NCBI GenBank assembly: GCA_030268105.1
Contig: BSDZ01000015.1
Span: 2,569,501 to 2,633,500, forward strand
Length of the DNA: 64,000 nt
Source of the DNA: Volvox africanus
Taxonomy: Eukaryota > Chlorophyta > Chlorophyceae > Chlamydomonadales > Volvocaceae
Direction: 5' to 3'
A model generated the notes under the pieces. The model searched no databases, was not told the DNA's origin, and was given only the letters and a program-made list of their open reading frames with translations. Position 1 is the stretch's first letter, and each line of letters begins with the position of its first letter. This document shows positions 30,449-43,200 of this stretch, piece by piece. The position numbers and the translations under genes were made by a program.

Positions 30449-30654
30449 TGTGTAGGATAGGGGGGTACATCACCCGTGGCCACTAACCTGGCAGTCCCTA
30501 CCTTCCCCGGTGTTTCAGGGCTCCCTCATCCAGTCTCCCATGCCGACTTCTCCAAAATCAGTGGTTTTCCCAGGTTCAGCACCCACCACCAGCATCCTGT
30601 GGAATCTGCCGAATCAACTAAGGCGTCAACTCCACTACTGGTCAGCTCGCAGGT
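30449..30654 (+). repeat. R1 solo LTR, left half, split by element D
   Basis: It starts TGTGTAGGATAGGGGGG directly after TGTTG (30444-30448), the first five bases of A's 3' LTR. It breaks off at CAGGT (30650-30654) where D's LTR begins. The right half resumes at 54527, about 24 kb away. Confidence 0.85.
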
Positions 30655-31351
30655 TGTTGTATCCTTCCTTCTTCAATCATACAATAGTCTTCGTTTACAA
30701 AGCGGTAGATGGCCGTCAGACCCCGGGGGCAATGTTCATCATCCGGCTGGAGATGGTATGCTGAAATAGCTCAGGCCGAATATAAATGAGTATATCGTAT
30801 ATATGCGGATTAGATTGAGTTAAGTACGTGGGTACTTAATCCAAAGTAGCGTCAAGCCGACTTCGGTCTCTAGGCGGCCATCCTCGCACCTATCACGTCG
30901 CGATACCAATGTGCAGTACAGGTCTCACTGGATTTTGATCTCAAGTGTGAGTACCTTCATAGCACTATTCTAAATACCGCGTAATCCGTGATATTAATGA
31001 ATGCAACGCATGCAATATGCGAAGGTCCGAATATCGATATTCGGTTGCCGACCCAACCATCACGATCGTCGCATTCTTGCATACGCGTATGGTTTATGAC
31101 ACAGATGAGGTAATAATATTCAAAGCATTATTACGCGGAATATTATACCAATGGATAGATCGCGCATTAATTATCAGCATCGAGTCAAACATGTTGACCG
31201 ACAGCGTGATGTCGTAGATGAGAATGCGACATGCCTGATTAGCTAGATATACTCGAATATATCATGCTAATATGATGATATCATGCTTCGTAATGCTCGA
31301 ATATAATGCGGTCTACTTCGGTGCAAGTGGGGATCAAACCCGCGTACAACA
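30655..31351 (-). repeat. Left-hand LTR of element D / arm B (3' LTR)
   Basis: 697 bp, TGTTGTATCCTTCCTTC ... CGCGTACAACA. Preceded by CAGGT; the same 5 bp follow the partner LTR at 54522-54526. Relative to the 815-bp copies it lacks about 110 bp near the TTCC end. On the minus strand it is preceded by the polypurine tract GGGAGGGGGGATAGT, as expected for a 3' LTR. Confidence 0.85.
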
Positions 31352-34300
31352 ACTATCCCCCCTCCCATATGCAGCGTCCTCGCTGTATCAAACAGCATCG
31401 ACTGCAGAGATCATTGGGTCTGCGTGGCACATAGGCGAGCTTCCTCCAATAGGGGCTTCATTTCCAGTGAGAAGTTATGCATTGGCTCCCACGAATTATG
31501 CTCGCTAGAATAGCCAGTCCACTTGACCAGATACTCATGCACCTTCCGCTTTCATCGTTGTTGACCAATGCGACGAACACGATAATCCAGTATGCGTTCC
31601 ACATCATACACCTTTTGCTTGCCTGCGATCCAGGTCTCGGGACCGGGGTCCATTACTGCAGGGGCATCGGTGTCATTCGTAACGGGTGCTGTGCCGTGAT
31701 AAGGGTGAATTAAAGAAATATGAAATGTGGGATGGATATTCATGTCAGAAGGTAGGGATAGCTCCACGGCTACATTCCCTACCATGCGAACAACGGGATA
31801 TGGACCGATCCAACGAGGTAACAATTTACGGGAACCGTCGGCGAGCGAACGCAAGTTCTTAGTGCTCAGTAATACCATTTGTCCCACCGAAAATGTTACG
31901 TCCCGTTTAGATTTATTATAACAGTCCGTCGTCCATTGTGCCGCGTCCAGGCATGCCTTCGCGTCTGTCATGCGGAATAGGAACGACTTGGCAAAGGTTT
32001 TAGCCGCAGGGATATTTATCTCCAATTCTCGCCACACGGGTAGCGCAGGATGAAATCCATAATTCAGAAAGAAAGGGCTTTGACCTGTAGAGCGGTTAAC
32101 AGCATTGTTAAGCGCGAATTCTGCCGAAGTCAGAAACGTATCCCAAACAGAGGGTGTGCGTTGTTGTACCTCTCGTTCGCGTTTGCTCATAAGTATCTGC
32201 TCGTCTGGAGACTTTCGACACCGATGCGCGAGCACTTGCAAGTACAGCAAGGCAAGCGAGAGCAAACAGAGACAGCGGAAGACTTCAAGATGAAGAGAGA
32301 TATAACTTACAGTCTTACAGATCGGAACGATGCAATGGACGAAATCACCGTCAGCGCCGGAAGCAAGCAATCATCACGCGGCGGTGATTAGCGAAGTTCA
32401 GGCTTAGCTCGGGCTAAGTAGAATAGCGTATAGCAATAGTAATATAGAACACACGAGTGTTCGCCGGTATCGAATGTCTTATTCTGCTTAGCCGTCCTCG
32501 CATCTGTTATACTCGCAGCATCGCAATGCCGTACGATTCACATCAGGAGGCCGATCCTAGATGTGACAACCCTACTGCGTCTAGGTGATGTCTACGCATA
32601 ACAACGTATAAGCCTTTCCGGCATTCGCATGATGCAAGGGTCCGGATAACGATATCCGGTTGCAGGGCATGTATCGCGACGAGTGCAGCGCTCTCAACGT
32701 GTGCTTTAATGAAGTAATATTATATCAGATAACATTACTTATTGTTTCGTAGCACGAGCATAATGCGCACTTCAATGCTTCGGGCTTTCATGCATGCTAG
32801 GCGGATTTGCCATGATGCGATGTTGCGATGGATAATGACAACATGCCAAATGCATATATAAATGTACACGAATACATTTATATCATGCAGATTCATTCAT
32901 ATGCAATGCGTTCATCACAAAAGCACTTCGCCTTGTAGAATCGCGTCGACCTACGCGTCGGCGGTAAATGAACCGTAGCACAACATGCGTCCGGCAAAAT
33001 TCCTCAACATGTTGCCCAACGTGCGATTTGTGCGTTCGGTTTGCCCATCGGATTGTGGATGATATGCTGTGCTCAAATGAACGCGCATACCGACGAGCTC
33101 GCATAGCGCTTCCCAAAACTTAGACGTGAATTGACGGCCGCGATCGGATATCACATTTTTAGGAACGCCATGCAATCGTACCACATTATTAAAAAATAAT
33201 TGTGCCGTTTGCTCAGCGGTGCAAGACGAGGTGCAGGGGGCTAAGTGGACCATCTTGGTCAAACGATCGACCATTACGAACACCGAGTTGTATCCCCCCT
33301 CAGTTTTGGGCAGCACGACTACGAAGTCCATAGAAACACTTTCCCAAGGGGCATCTGGTATAGGTAAACGTTGTAGTAAACCCTGGCCCTTACCGGATAG
33401 TGCTTTATTGCGCTGACAGAGACTGCACCTTTGCACGAAGTTTTCCGCATCCTTCACCACGCGCGGCCACCAGAATGAGCATCGTACAAGCTCTGCCAAA
33501 CGCGTACTTCCAGGATGTCCTGCTAACGGGTCCTCGTGGAACCGTGCAAAAGTATCGTAGCGCAAAGCGTCGTCGTTCGGCACGACGATTTGTGTGGTCG
33601 AGCCATCCTTTCGTAGCCACAAATCGTTGCGCTTGTGCAAATGCTCCACATTGCTTGGTGAAGCAAACCATGGATCGGCTTGATACGCTATCTTGAGTCG
33701 CTGCGTGAGGTCCGCTGCTATCGGCACCTCCTGACTGCGCGAACAAGTGACCGGTGCTGCCAGGATTGCAGCGTGCAATGTTGGATGTCGACTGAGGGCG
33801 TCAGCAATATTAATTCTGCCGGCGGTATACTCCCTTGTGCAGTCGAAACGAGATAGATACTCCATCCTCCGGGCTTGTCGTCGGTTAAGCGTGGGAACAC
33901 TCTGCAAGAATGTCAGCGGCTTATGATCAGTCTTCAGCGTAAGAGGGCGGCCCTCGAGGTAACAACACCATTCCTTCAAAGCATGCAGAGCTGCCAACAG
34001 CTTCTGCTCTCCGGTTGTATATCAGGTCTCCGCACCCGAGAACTTCTTACTCGTGAAGGCGATCAGTCGTCCTTCCTGCAACAATACAGCGCCGCTTCCA
34101 TGCAAGGAAGCATCCGATACAACTTCAACACGGAACGGCAACGAGTAATCAGGAAAAGAGAGGGTAACGTCGTCGGCGACGATTCGTTTGAGCTCTTCGA
34201 ATGCCCGCTGACACGCGGGTGTCCAGGCTTCGAGTGAAGCGAAACCTCCTTTCTTCGTCAAATTCGTAAGCGGGGCCGCAATAATGGAGTAGTTTTGATA

Positions 34301-37300
34301 AACTTACGGAAGTAGTTGGTCAAACCCAAGAACTGGCGTAGTTCGGTGAGGTTCTGAGGCGCAGGCCATTTGCGAACCACAGCTACCTTCCGTGGGTCCA
34401 TCCTGACCCCAGTGACCAACACGATGTGGCCCAAATACTCCACCTGAGGCTGCGCCCAAAAACACTTGGCGCGTTTAGCAAACAATTGCTCCCGCTTCAT
34501 CACCTCAAGCATGAGCTTGAGATGCTTCAGGTGCTCCTCGCGCGTTTTGGAATATATTAAAATATCATCCAAATAACAAACGACGAACCTGTCGATATAC
34601 GGTCTGAACATGCGATCCATCACTGCTTGAAATGTGGCGGGCACATTAGTAAGTCCAAACAACAAGACCGTGTACTCGAAGTGACCAAAGGGAGTCCGGA
34701 AAGCGGTTTTCGGAATATCAGAGGCAGCACTGCGTATCTGATTATACCCTTGTTGAAGGTCAATCGAGGAAAAGTAAGCTGAACCTTTCAGCTTATCGAT
34801 CAGGTCATCAACGCGCGGCAAAGGGTAGCGATTTTTATTCGTGGTCGCATTCAAGCCCCGATAATCAATGCACATACACAGCGTCCCATCCTTCTTACCG
34901 ACAAACAATATCGGAGCCGAATATGGCGACGTGCTGGGCCGAATCATACCCTTTGCGAGCAGATCCCTCACTCGCCGTTTCATCCGCTCAACTTTAGCGG
35001 ACTTAGCCTGTACGTAGGTTGTGAAACGGGGTGCTCGGGCACAAGAGGGATCGTATAGTCAGCAGGGAACATAGGTGGGAGCCCCAAGATGACAAATGCA
35101 TCAGTATAATTTTGGCAATAGGGGGCTGCGACCTCAGAATCTTTCGCAAGAGACTGTGCAGTGGTAGCAATTGATTGCACCCAAGGCCTCACAAGCAATT
35201 CATGGGTGTTTTTCCTTATCATTGATAAGATTGCCTTACACCCCTCAAGCTTGGGTTCTTTATTTCGGCGAACGGACGCCGCTTAACCAACATTAACCAC
35301 AGGCTCCGCACAATTCCGCCCTCCTCTGGTGTGACATCTTGGTACGACAGACAAGGTACCTTAGGCGATAGGTTCCCTTTTGCACAATGGCCAATTGTGC
35401 TGGACTCCATATCGATGTGCACCCGGTACTGTCGTTATGTCGCGGCACCCAATGTCCATGTAGTGCTGTCTCCGGGAGACCTTGTTGCACTCATTGGGCC
35501 CTAACACACAGAGGGTCCTTCGACGACTAAGGGTGATTCTGCCCACGATGGGATGCTTACCCTCATTAGCGAGGGTAACCTGAACGCTCAGACGACTATG
35601 GGGCCAACCCCATAATGCTTATCGCTCTTCGTAATAGCAATAAGGTCGTCAGTGACACCTATAGCGCACGGGTGTCCGAAATTTCAAGGAACAAAATGAC
35701 TTCATCGTCATTGGTAGAGTCAAACGTAGTGAACCTCTGCTACGCTCCTGCGACCCATGATGCTCCACAGGTATGGATTCGTTAAGGACGCATATTTACC
35801 AGTCATCTGATCATCTAATCAACGGCAGTGGAGAGTCTTCTTCATGCCAGCATCACTGGGTACAATTAGGAGTAGTAGTGGTCAATACATAAGGCCTAAC
35901 TCCTCGTCGGGTATCAGTCCCTTATTAATGCGACCTGGGTGACCCGACTACATCGACAGAAATCGTGCCCTGTGCTTCGTCCATCGGGTGTAGTTCCACA
36001 GCTAACGGAGGTAGAAGTGGGCAGTTCCTTGTAAGATGGTTTGATGCGCACCGAAGATAAACTCCCAATTGTCGTCGCTGTGCGAACTCCGTCTGGGTGC
36101 ATCCCCATTTAGCAAGCCATCAATTTTCTGTCCTCGACCGCTTCGATTCCGACGCAGCTCCACGTGATGCGACGGTATTCTGTGGCGTGTCTCTCCTCTT
36201 CCGTACACTCCGAGTTACTTGCGAATCTCGTGGACTTAATCCCCGGCTGCCAGAAATATGGACGCGACTGGTCGAAGGGGCGCCAGCCCGACACATAGGT
36301 GCAGGTGGTAGCGGGATGCCGGTAGTCTCAGGTGCTGGGTCAGTCTCATTGGAGGTATCTTGCGTCGTGTCCACTGGTAGTATTTGATTTCCGGGAGCAA
36401 ATCAAGTAAGCAGCGCGTTAATTAGTTCTTCGAACGTAAAGTGCTCCTGTACAGTGGACCAATGGTCATACCATTCCCTCACAACGCCGCTTAGTGTGGC
36501 CCCAATAAATAAACACTTCACCTCGTCGCGATCACCACCTTTTACCAACTTCAAGTATCTTTTAGCATCGCGAACATATGAGCGGGCAGTGTTTGCGATA
36601 GTCTTGGGTTCCGCGATGGGAGGAATATGAAATTGAGGTGTGGGGACGACGAAACCGGGGACTCCGCCTTCATCCATAAGTTGTTGCAGCGATACCATTG
36701 CCAGGTCCGGCTCCGTTTCGGGGGGCCCCGCGTGATCTGAAGTCCCAGTGGGGCCCTGAATTGGATAAGGACCATTCGGCTGGGGAACGTCGGGCTGGGG
36801 ATTATGTAAATTATCAGTATTCGGTGGGATCTCCGGTCCTTCATTATGGGCTCCAACACTGGCCTGTTCACTCTCTCCCGTAGATGGGGAATATTGATTA
36901 TGCGACATGTATTCCAATTAAGACTTCACAAGGAAAATAGGTGGAGGTAAAACTGTACCTTAGGGATTTCCTCTCGTGTACCGTTCTCACCCGAGTAAAA
37001 CTCCGACGTGGACGGTAACGTAACCCACCAGTATGTTGTCACCTTCAAATTGATATCTCTTCAGCAACTGATCCTGTCCGATACCCAACTCTATCGAGGA
37101 GGCGACTTCAAGTGTGATGGCAACAGAATTTCTTCTGCGGACTTAAGACCTTGCGGGTAACAAAAGTATGGTTGTTATTTAACAGAACGATATTGTATCA
37201 GGAGTTCAGGTAGAGGATAGTACCTTATCAGCTTTCCGGCGAGGTTATCTCGTGATACTCTTCGCCGCCGCTCGCTTGTGCGAGAACCTACTCTTCGCTA

Positions 37301-37345
37301 GTGACGATGAGACAGCCGTGAGTCGAACCGTCTCACTACCAAATT
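31352..37345 (-). pseudogene. Arm B: inverted copy of element C (gag-pol), decayed
   Basis: Read on minus: PBS-like TGGTAGTGAGACGGTTCG next to 37341, gag start at 36908 (MSHNQYSPSTG), gag core to 36402 (YVRDAKRYLKLVKGGDRDEV), a zinc knuckle CLRCASNHLTRNC (CX2CX3HX4C) near 36035-36075, protease remnants 35300-35560, RT 34258-34983 with YLDD, RNase H 33950-34261, integrase 33000-33950 continuing at 32150, and a chromodomain remnant 31420-31540. The 241-residue RT frame translates identically to that of C (48450-49175). A 294-bp deletion after the gag core (relative to 46745-47045) and a solo LTR in integrase break it. It retains an Arg codon (VVRLHG) where C has a TGA stop. Confidence 0.88.
32162..32985 (-). 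repeat. Solo LTR (subfamily 3) inside arm B integrase
   Basis: 824 bp, TGTTGTACCTCTCGTTCGCG ... ATGAACCGTAGCACAACA, flanked by TGCGT at 32157-32161 and 32986-32990 (a 5-bp TSD; ACGCA on the coding strand). Arm C is uninterrupted at the same place (GGACGCACACCC, about 50440), so the insertion came after the duplication. Confidence 0.95.
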
Positions 37346-37787
37346 TGTTGTATCCTTCCTTCTTCAATCATGTATTAGCTCTGCACGTCTAGGTGTTAGC
37401 TGCGTGCATACCAAGCTTACGAACAGCAAGGCAAGCCAATGCGAATAGTAGACAGCGGAAGACTCAATAGCAAGGAAAGATTCAACTTACAATGTTCTTC
37501 GGTTACAGAATTACAGTCTGCCGTCAGACCCCGTGGGCAATCTTCATCACTCGGCTGCAGATGGAATGCTAGAATAGCTCAGGCCGAATATAAATGATTA
37601 TATCGTATGTATGCGTATCGGATAGAGTTAAGTACTCGAATACTTGGTCCAAAGTTAGCGTCGCACTATTAATTCTAAAGCAAGTGTGCAAGCGATTCAC
37701 ACGAATCTAGCACAAGGGTACAAACAATTTGGTCAGCACACCGACAATGCAGGCTTCGAGTAGATATGGCAGATATGTACTCAGTTG
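37346..37787 (-). repeat. Truncated 5' LTR of arm B plus D-type 5' UTR
   Basis: 37346-37663 is the 3' end of an LTR, cut at GTTAGCGTC. 37664-37787 (CTAAAGCAAGTGTGCAAGC ... TACTCAGTTG) is 5' UTR sequence of a D-type element (compare 53258-53375). The same truncation joint occurs in mirror image at 39030-39050, which shows the two arms share one ancestor. At 37785-37787 the UTR fuses to an LTR start at a TTG microhomology. Confidence 0.85.
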
Positions 37788-38597
37788 TACGCGGGTTCAA
37801 TCACCGTTTACATTTATGAAGGCCGCAATGCATTCAGATATCATGAAGCATAATACAAGCATATTAGCATGATATAGTCGAGTATATCTAGCTAATCAGG
37901 CATGTCGCATCATCATTCACGACATCGTGCTGTCGGTCAACATGTTTGACTCGAGGCTGATAATTAATGCGCGATCTATCCGTTGGTATAATATTCCGTG
38001 TAATAATGCTTTGAATATTATTACCTCATCTGTGTCATAAACCATACGCGTATGCAAGAATGCGATGATCGCGATGGTTGGGTCGGCAACCGAATATCGA
38101 TATTCGGACCTTTGCATATTGCATGCGTTGCATCCAATAATATCACGAATGACACGATATTTAGAGCAGTATTACCAAGGTACTCACACTTGAGATCGTA
38201 ATCCAGTGAGACCTGTACTGCACATCGGTATCGCGACGTGATGGGTGTGAGGACGGCCGCCTAGAGACCGAAGTCGGCTTGACACTAATTTAGGTCAAGT
38301 ACTCGTGTACTTAACTCGGTCTGATTCTGATATATATGTTTTACTCATTTATTATCGGCCTGAGTTATTCCAGCATAGCATTCCCAGCCGGATGATGAAC
38401 GCTGCCCGCGGGGTCTGAGGGCAGACTCCTAATTTGCAACTGAAGATCATTGTAAGTTGAATCTTTCCTTATTTATAAGTCTTCCACTGTCACGTTGCTT
38501 GCACTGAAGTGTCTTGCTGTTCGTAAGCACCATGCACGTGTAGCTAATACTCAGACGTGCAGATTCAGTGCCTGGTTGAAGAAGGAAGGATACAACA
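37785..38597 (+). repeat. LTR in the palindrome spacer, with PBS
   Basis: It starts TTGTACGCGGGTTCAATCACC (first two bases of the LTR lost at the fusion point) and ends GAAGGAAGGATACAACA. It is followed by AATT and the PBS TGGTATCGAGACAGG (38602 onward), then 5' UTR to about 39045. It is therefore the 5' LTR of a plus-oriented D-type element. Confidence 0.85.
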
Positions 38598-39045
38598 AAT
38601 TTGGTATCGAGACAGGTTTGTTGCCTGACTGCCTAATGATGCTTGATCAAAAGTAAGTTCTTTCTAGGACGACTGTCGACGATGGGCGACTTAGCCCACT
38701 AGACATTATCGCCGAAGAACTTGTCCACGCTGTATTAGATACTGTTGCTTCCAAATTGTGATTGCTTTTATACCTTTGTAGTTTACTGCAATTGTGGTGT
38801 GAGCCTTCGCTCTGAGTTGCAGGTGAAACTTGTGGTCCGGCATCACTCGCGATAGCTTCTGGTTACAACTTGCGTTCTAATCAGCTGGAGGCTTTGATTG
38901 CACGGACTACAGGGGCCAACTGAGTACATATCTGCCATATCTACTCGAAGCCTGCAAGAGTATTGTCGGTGTGCTGACCAAATTGTTTGTACTCTTGTGC
39001 TAGATTCGTGTGAATTGCTTGCACACTTGCTTTAGAATTAATAGT
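38598..39045 (+). other. D-type 5' UTR with primer-binding site
   Basis: The PBS (TGGTATCGAGACAGGTTTG) lies 4 bp after the LTR, and about 440 bp of untranslated leader match the complement of 53258-53693. From about 38917 it forms the inner end of the right palindrome arm. It is cut at AGAATTA by a truncated LTR. Confidence 0.8.
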
Positions 39046-39364
39046 GCGACGCTAACTTTGGACCAAGTATTCGAGTACTTAACTCTATCCGATACGCATA
39101 CATATGATATAATCATTTATATTCGGCCTGAGCTATTCTAGCATTCCATCTGCAGCCGAGTGATGAACATTGCCCACGGGGTCTGACGGCAGACTGTAAT
39201 TCTGTAACTGAAGAACATTGTAAGTTGAATCTTTCCTTGCTATTGAGTCTTCCGCTGTCTACTATTCGCATTGGCTTGCCTTGCTGTTCGTAAGCTTGGT
39301 ACGCACGCAGCTAACACCTAGACGTGCAGAGCTAATACATGATTGAAGAAGGAAGGATACAACA
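39046..39364 (+). repeat. Truncated 5' LTR of element C
   Basis: Only the last 319 bp of the LTR remain (GCTAACTTTGGACCAAGTAT ... GGATACAACA). It is followed by AATT and PBS TGGTAGCGAGACGG (39369 onward). Confidence 0.85.
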
Positions 39365-39823
39365 AATTTGGTAGCGAGACGGTTCGACTCACGGCTGTCT
39401 CATCGTCACTAGCGAAGAGTAGGTTCTCGCACAAGCGAGCGGCGGCGAAGAGTATCACGAGATAACCTGAACTATCCTCTACCTGAACTCCTGATACAAT
39501 ATTGGTCTGTTAAATAACAACCATACTTTTGTTACCCGCAAGGTCTTAAGTCCGCAGAAGAAATTCTGTTGCCATCACACTTGAAGTCGCCTCCTCGATA
39601 GAGTTGGGTATCGGACAGGATCAGTTGCTGAAGAGATATCAATTTGAAGGTGACAACATACTGGTGGGTTACGTTACCGTCCACGTCGGAGTTTTACTCG
39701 GGTGAGAACGGTACATGAGAGGAAATCCCTAAGGTACAGTTTTACCTCCACCTATTTTCCTTGTGAAGTCTTAATTGGAATACATGTCGCATAATCAATA
39801 TTCCCCATCTACGGGAGAGAGTG

Positions 39824-40177
39824 TGTAGCAGTCCTTTTCAGAATACTACTAGATTTGTGCGGAAGCGTAGCTTTTGTAGATTTAGAGATAGCTCGCAAGT
39901 AAGTTAGCGTCGCGAAATTGTACATCTATTGGGAATTATCGGTGACAGCGGAGTCTTGAACTCCGAACAATTAGTAGTGTGATACTAAAATGTCAGGCCT
40001 TAGCTCTTCACCAGGGTGACTTTAATATTGGCTCACCTAGCCAAGATGTATGGCAATCTTCTTTGCAAATCACGAAGTTTACTCGTAGTTAGTTTTTGGT
40101 TAGGCATCATGCTTATTGCATGATTGCCTACCGCTTTATCTGGGCCTATTTCTCTAAGGTAAATGTAGTTTCCTACA
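39824..40177 (-). repeat. 3' LTR of element E
   Basis: 354 bp with TG...CA ends. It differs from the 5' LTR at about four sites (near 40047, 40071, 40099 and 40105). Confidence 0.96.
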
Positions 40178-40212
40178 TTCCCCCCCCTCTGAAGTGAAAC
40201 GTCCCGGGAGCG

Positions 40213-43200
40213 TCACCGTCTCCTCTTGGATGAGGTTTCTTTCTCAGTGGGTTTCAGCCCTTTGGCTTTGAATCTTCGCTCATACTCCTCGATGGCTTCC
40301 ACCAGAGGATCTGATTCTTTCAGTGATGCCTCGGTTTCATATGTATTGTGAGTGGAATCATATCCCTCCCACTTGATAAAGTACTCTCGACGAGTTTTAC
40401 CTCTGCCCCCACGGATTGAGACATCACAATGATCTACAATGGCTTCAACCATGTAGAATGGTTCACCCTCAATAACAAGTGGTGAGGGTGGTTGTCGCTG
40501 AGCGTCCTCCTTGAATGGTTTCGGGAGTGACACATGAAAGACCGGGTGTAGGCGAGATTCAGCTGGTAAGCCAAGTTTTACCGCTGTTTCGCCAATATTA
40601 GCGACAACTGTATATGGGCCGATGAATTTTGGCATCAGCTTCTTAGTTCCAGGTTTTTTAAGGTTAATATTCTTGGTACTTAACAGCACTTTTTGCCCAA
40701 CCTCATAACGCACGGGGCGCCGAGAAGAGTCAGCATCCTGTTTTTGTCTAGATTGCGCAGCCTGGAGACAAGTTTTAGCGAGTTGCAATCGCTTGCGCAT
40801 GATGGTGGAGTACTCATCAGCAGCCGGCACTTTCGAGGGTATATGCAGGTCAACCGGCACACGCGGTTGCTGGACACCATTAAGCAAAAATGGTGTCATA
40901 CCTGTCGAACGTTGTTTGGAGTTATTGATAGCAAACTCAATCAACGGTAAGTGATCATCCCAATCATCCTGATTAGGGGAGATATAGTGCCGTAATGTCT
41001 CTTCCAGTAAGCAGTTCATTCGCTCTGTTTGTCCATCTGTTTGTGGATGGAAGGCTGTGCTCATATGGAGGTGGGTGCCCAATAGGCGAAATATTTCCTT
41101 CCAGAAATTGCTTGTAAAGCGTGGGTCCCGGTCAGAGATAATGTTCTTTGGAAGGCCGTGCTGCCGGAATACAGTGGCTACAAAAAGGCGAGCCAACTCT
41201 TCCGCTCCTGCGGTCGTGTGTGTGGGAGCAAAGTGCGTCATTTTGCTCAGCCGGTCCACAAACACTACGATCGCATCATGCCCATTGCGAGTTGTTGGTA
41301 GCTGGGTTATCAAATCCATTGATATGCTCTCTCACACGGAAGAAGGTATGGGGAGCGGCTGCAGCAAACCACCCGGCTTAGTGTTGGTTGGTTTGTTATG
41401 CTGACATTGAGGACAAGACTTGACGTAGGCCTTCACGTCAGTATCTAGTCCAGGCCACCAGTACGTTTGTGCGATCGCTTGTTTGGTGCAGTCAATGCCG
41501 CGGTGGCCAGCGCATGGGGTATCATGATACTCTTTCATGATGACCCGTCGTAAGTCAGCGTGATTAGGGATGTAAATCTGGGACCCATTGTACCAGAAGT
41601 TACCCTTCTTTTTGAGCCGCAGCTTTGCTACCTTAGTTTTCGTGAGATTGGGATCACCGTCATACCCGCGGATGATTCGGTGTCCTAAGTTGCTGTCAAT
41701 CAGCGCGGCAGAAAGCAAGTTGAGCACCACGTCGTGGACCCGACTGATAGGGTCAGCTACGTTCACCCGACCAGGGCGATACTCCCATTTAAATGTGAAA
41801 CGTGATAATCGCTCCATCCAACGAGCTTGGCGGCGGGATAGCTTATCCGCGCTTTTCTGTTCTTGGAGGTATACCAGTGGTTGGTGATCCGTGATCAACG
41901 TTACATCACTGGCGCCTTCAAGGTAACAACGCCACTCTTCCAGGGCTAAGACAGTGCCGAGGCACTCTTGGTCTGTTGTTGAGTAGTTGTACTCTGCCTT
42001 ATTGAATTTAGAACTGGTATAGGCGACAGGGTGGTCATCCTGCAAGAGGACGGCTCCTGTGCCATGTATTGAGGCATCAGACCAAACCGTGAAAGGTTTA
42101 TCAAGCTCGGGGAGTTTAAGTACTGGTGCATTTGTCAAGGCATGCTTCACACCCTGGAAGGCTGCCTCGCAGGCTTCGGTCCAGTGGAAGGGCACTTTCT
42201 CACTGGTAAGGGTTGTGAGGGGGGCCACAAGGGAGGAATAACCCTGAATAAACCTCCTGAAATAATTGGCTAAGCCAAGGAACGCCTGCAGTCGCTTAAT
42301 ATCCGTGGGGACAGGCCAGTCTTTAATGACTGTTATTTTGCGGTCGTCCACCTTTAAGCCTTCTTGGCTTACTTTGTGGCCAAGGAAGTGCAGTTCGAAC
42401 CGGTTGAACTGACACTTCGACAATTTTGCCTTGAATTGGTGCTTTCGGAGCAAGGACAGTACCAAACGGAGGTGCTGTTCATGCTCGGCCGGGGTCTTAC
42501 TAAAGACCAGTATATCGTCCAAGTACACTAGCACAAATTTGCCAATGTAGTCAGTGAAGACACGATTCATCACTGCTTGGAACGTTGCAGGGGCATTGGT
42601 AAGTCCAAAGCAAAGTACCTTAAACTGAAACTGGCCCATGCCTGGGGCTATAAAGGCCGTTTTCTCCACATCCTGTGGAGAGATCAGTATTTGATGATAC
42701 CCCTGCTGTAAGTCCAGGGAGCTGAAAATGGTAGCTCCTTGGAGTTGGTCGAAAAGGTCCGTAATATTGGGCATGGGATACCGCTGTTTGATGGTCAGTT
42801 TATTAAGCGCACGGTAGTCTAAGACCATGCGTAGTCCTTGCCCATTTGCCTTTTCGACAAAGAGAACTGGAGCCCCATAGGGTGAGGTAGAGGGTTCGAT
42901 ATATCCCTTATTGAGCAGTTCGGTAACTTGCTTCTTGACCTCTTGTTGCTCCAGTTGGGTGAGCCTATAGGCTCGTTTAGCGGGTGGTATGGCACCATCC
43001 ACTAAAGGAATCATGTGACCAATGTCCCGGTCGGGGGGAAGGCCTTGAAGGTCCTCGAATACATCCTTGTATTCCTCCAGTAATTCTGATAACTTCAAAT
43101 TAGCTAGGAGATTATTCCCACCGGAACTGGGGTCAGGAGTTGGAGTGTGCTCCTCTGCTTGCACAAGTAGGAGATAACTCCGTGCTCCTTTAGCAATTCG

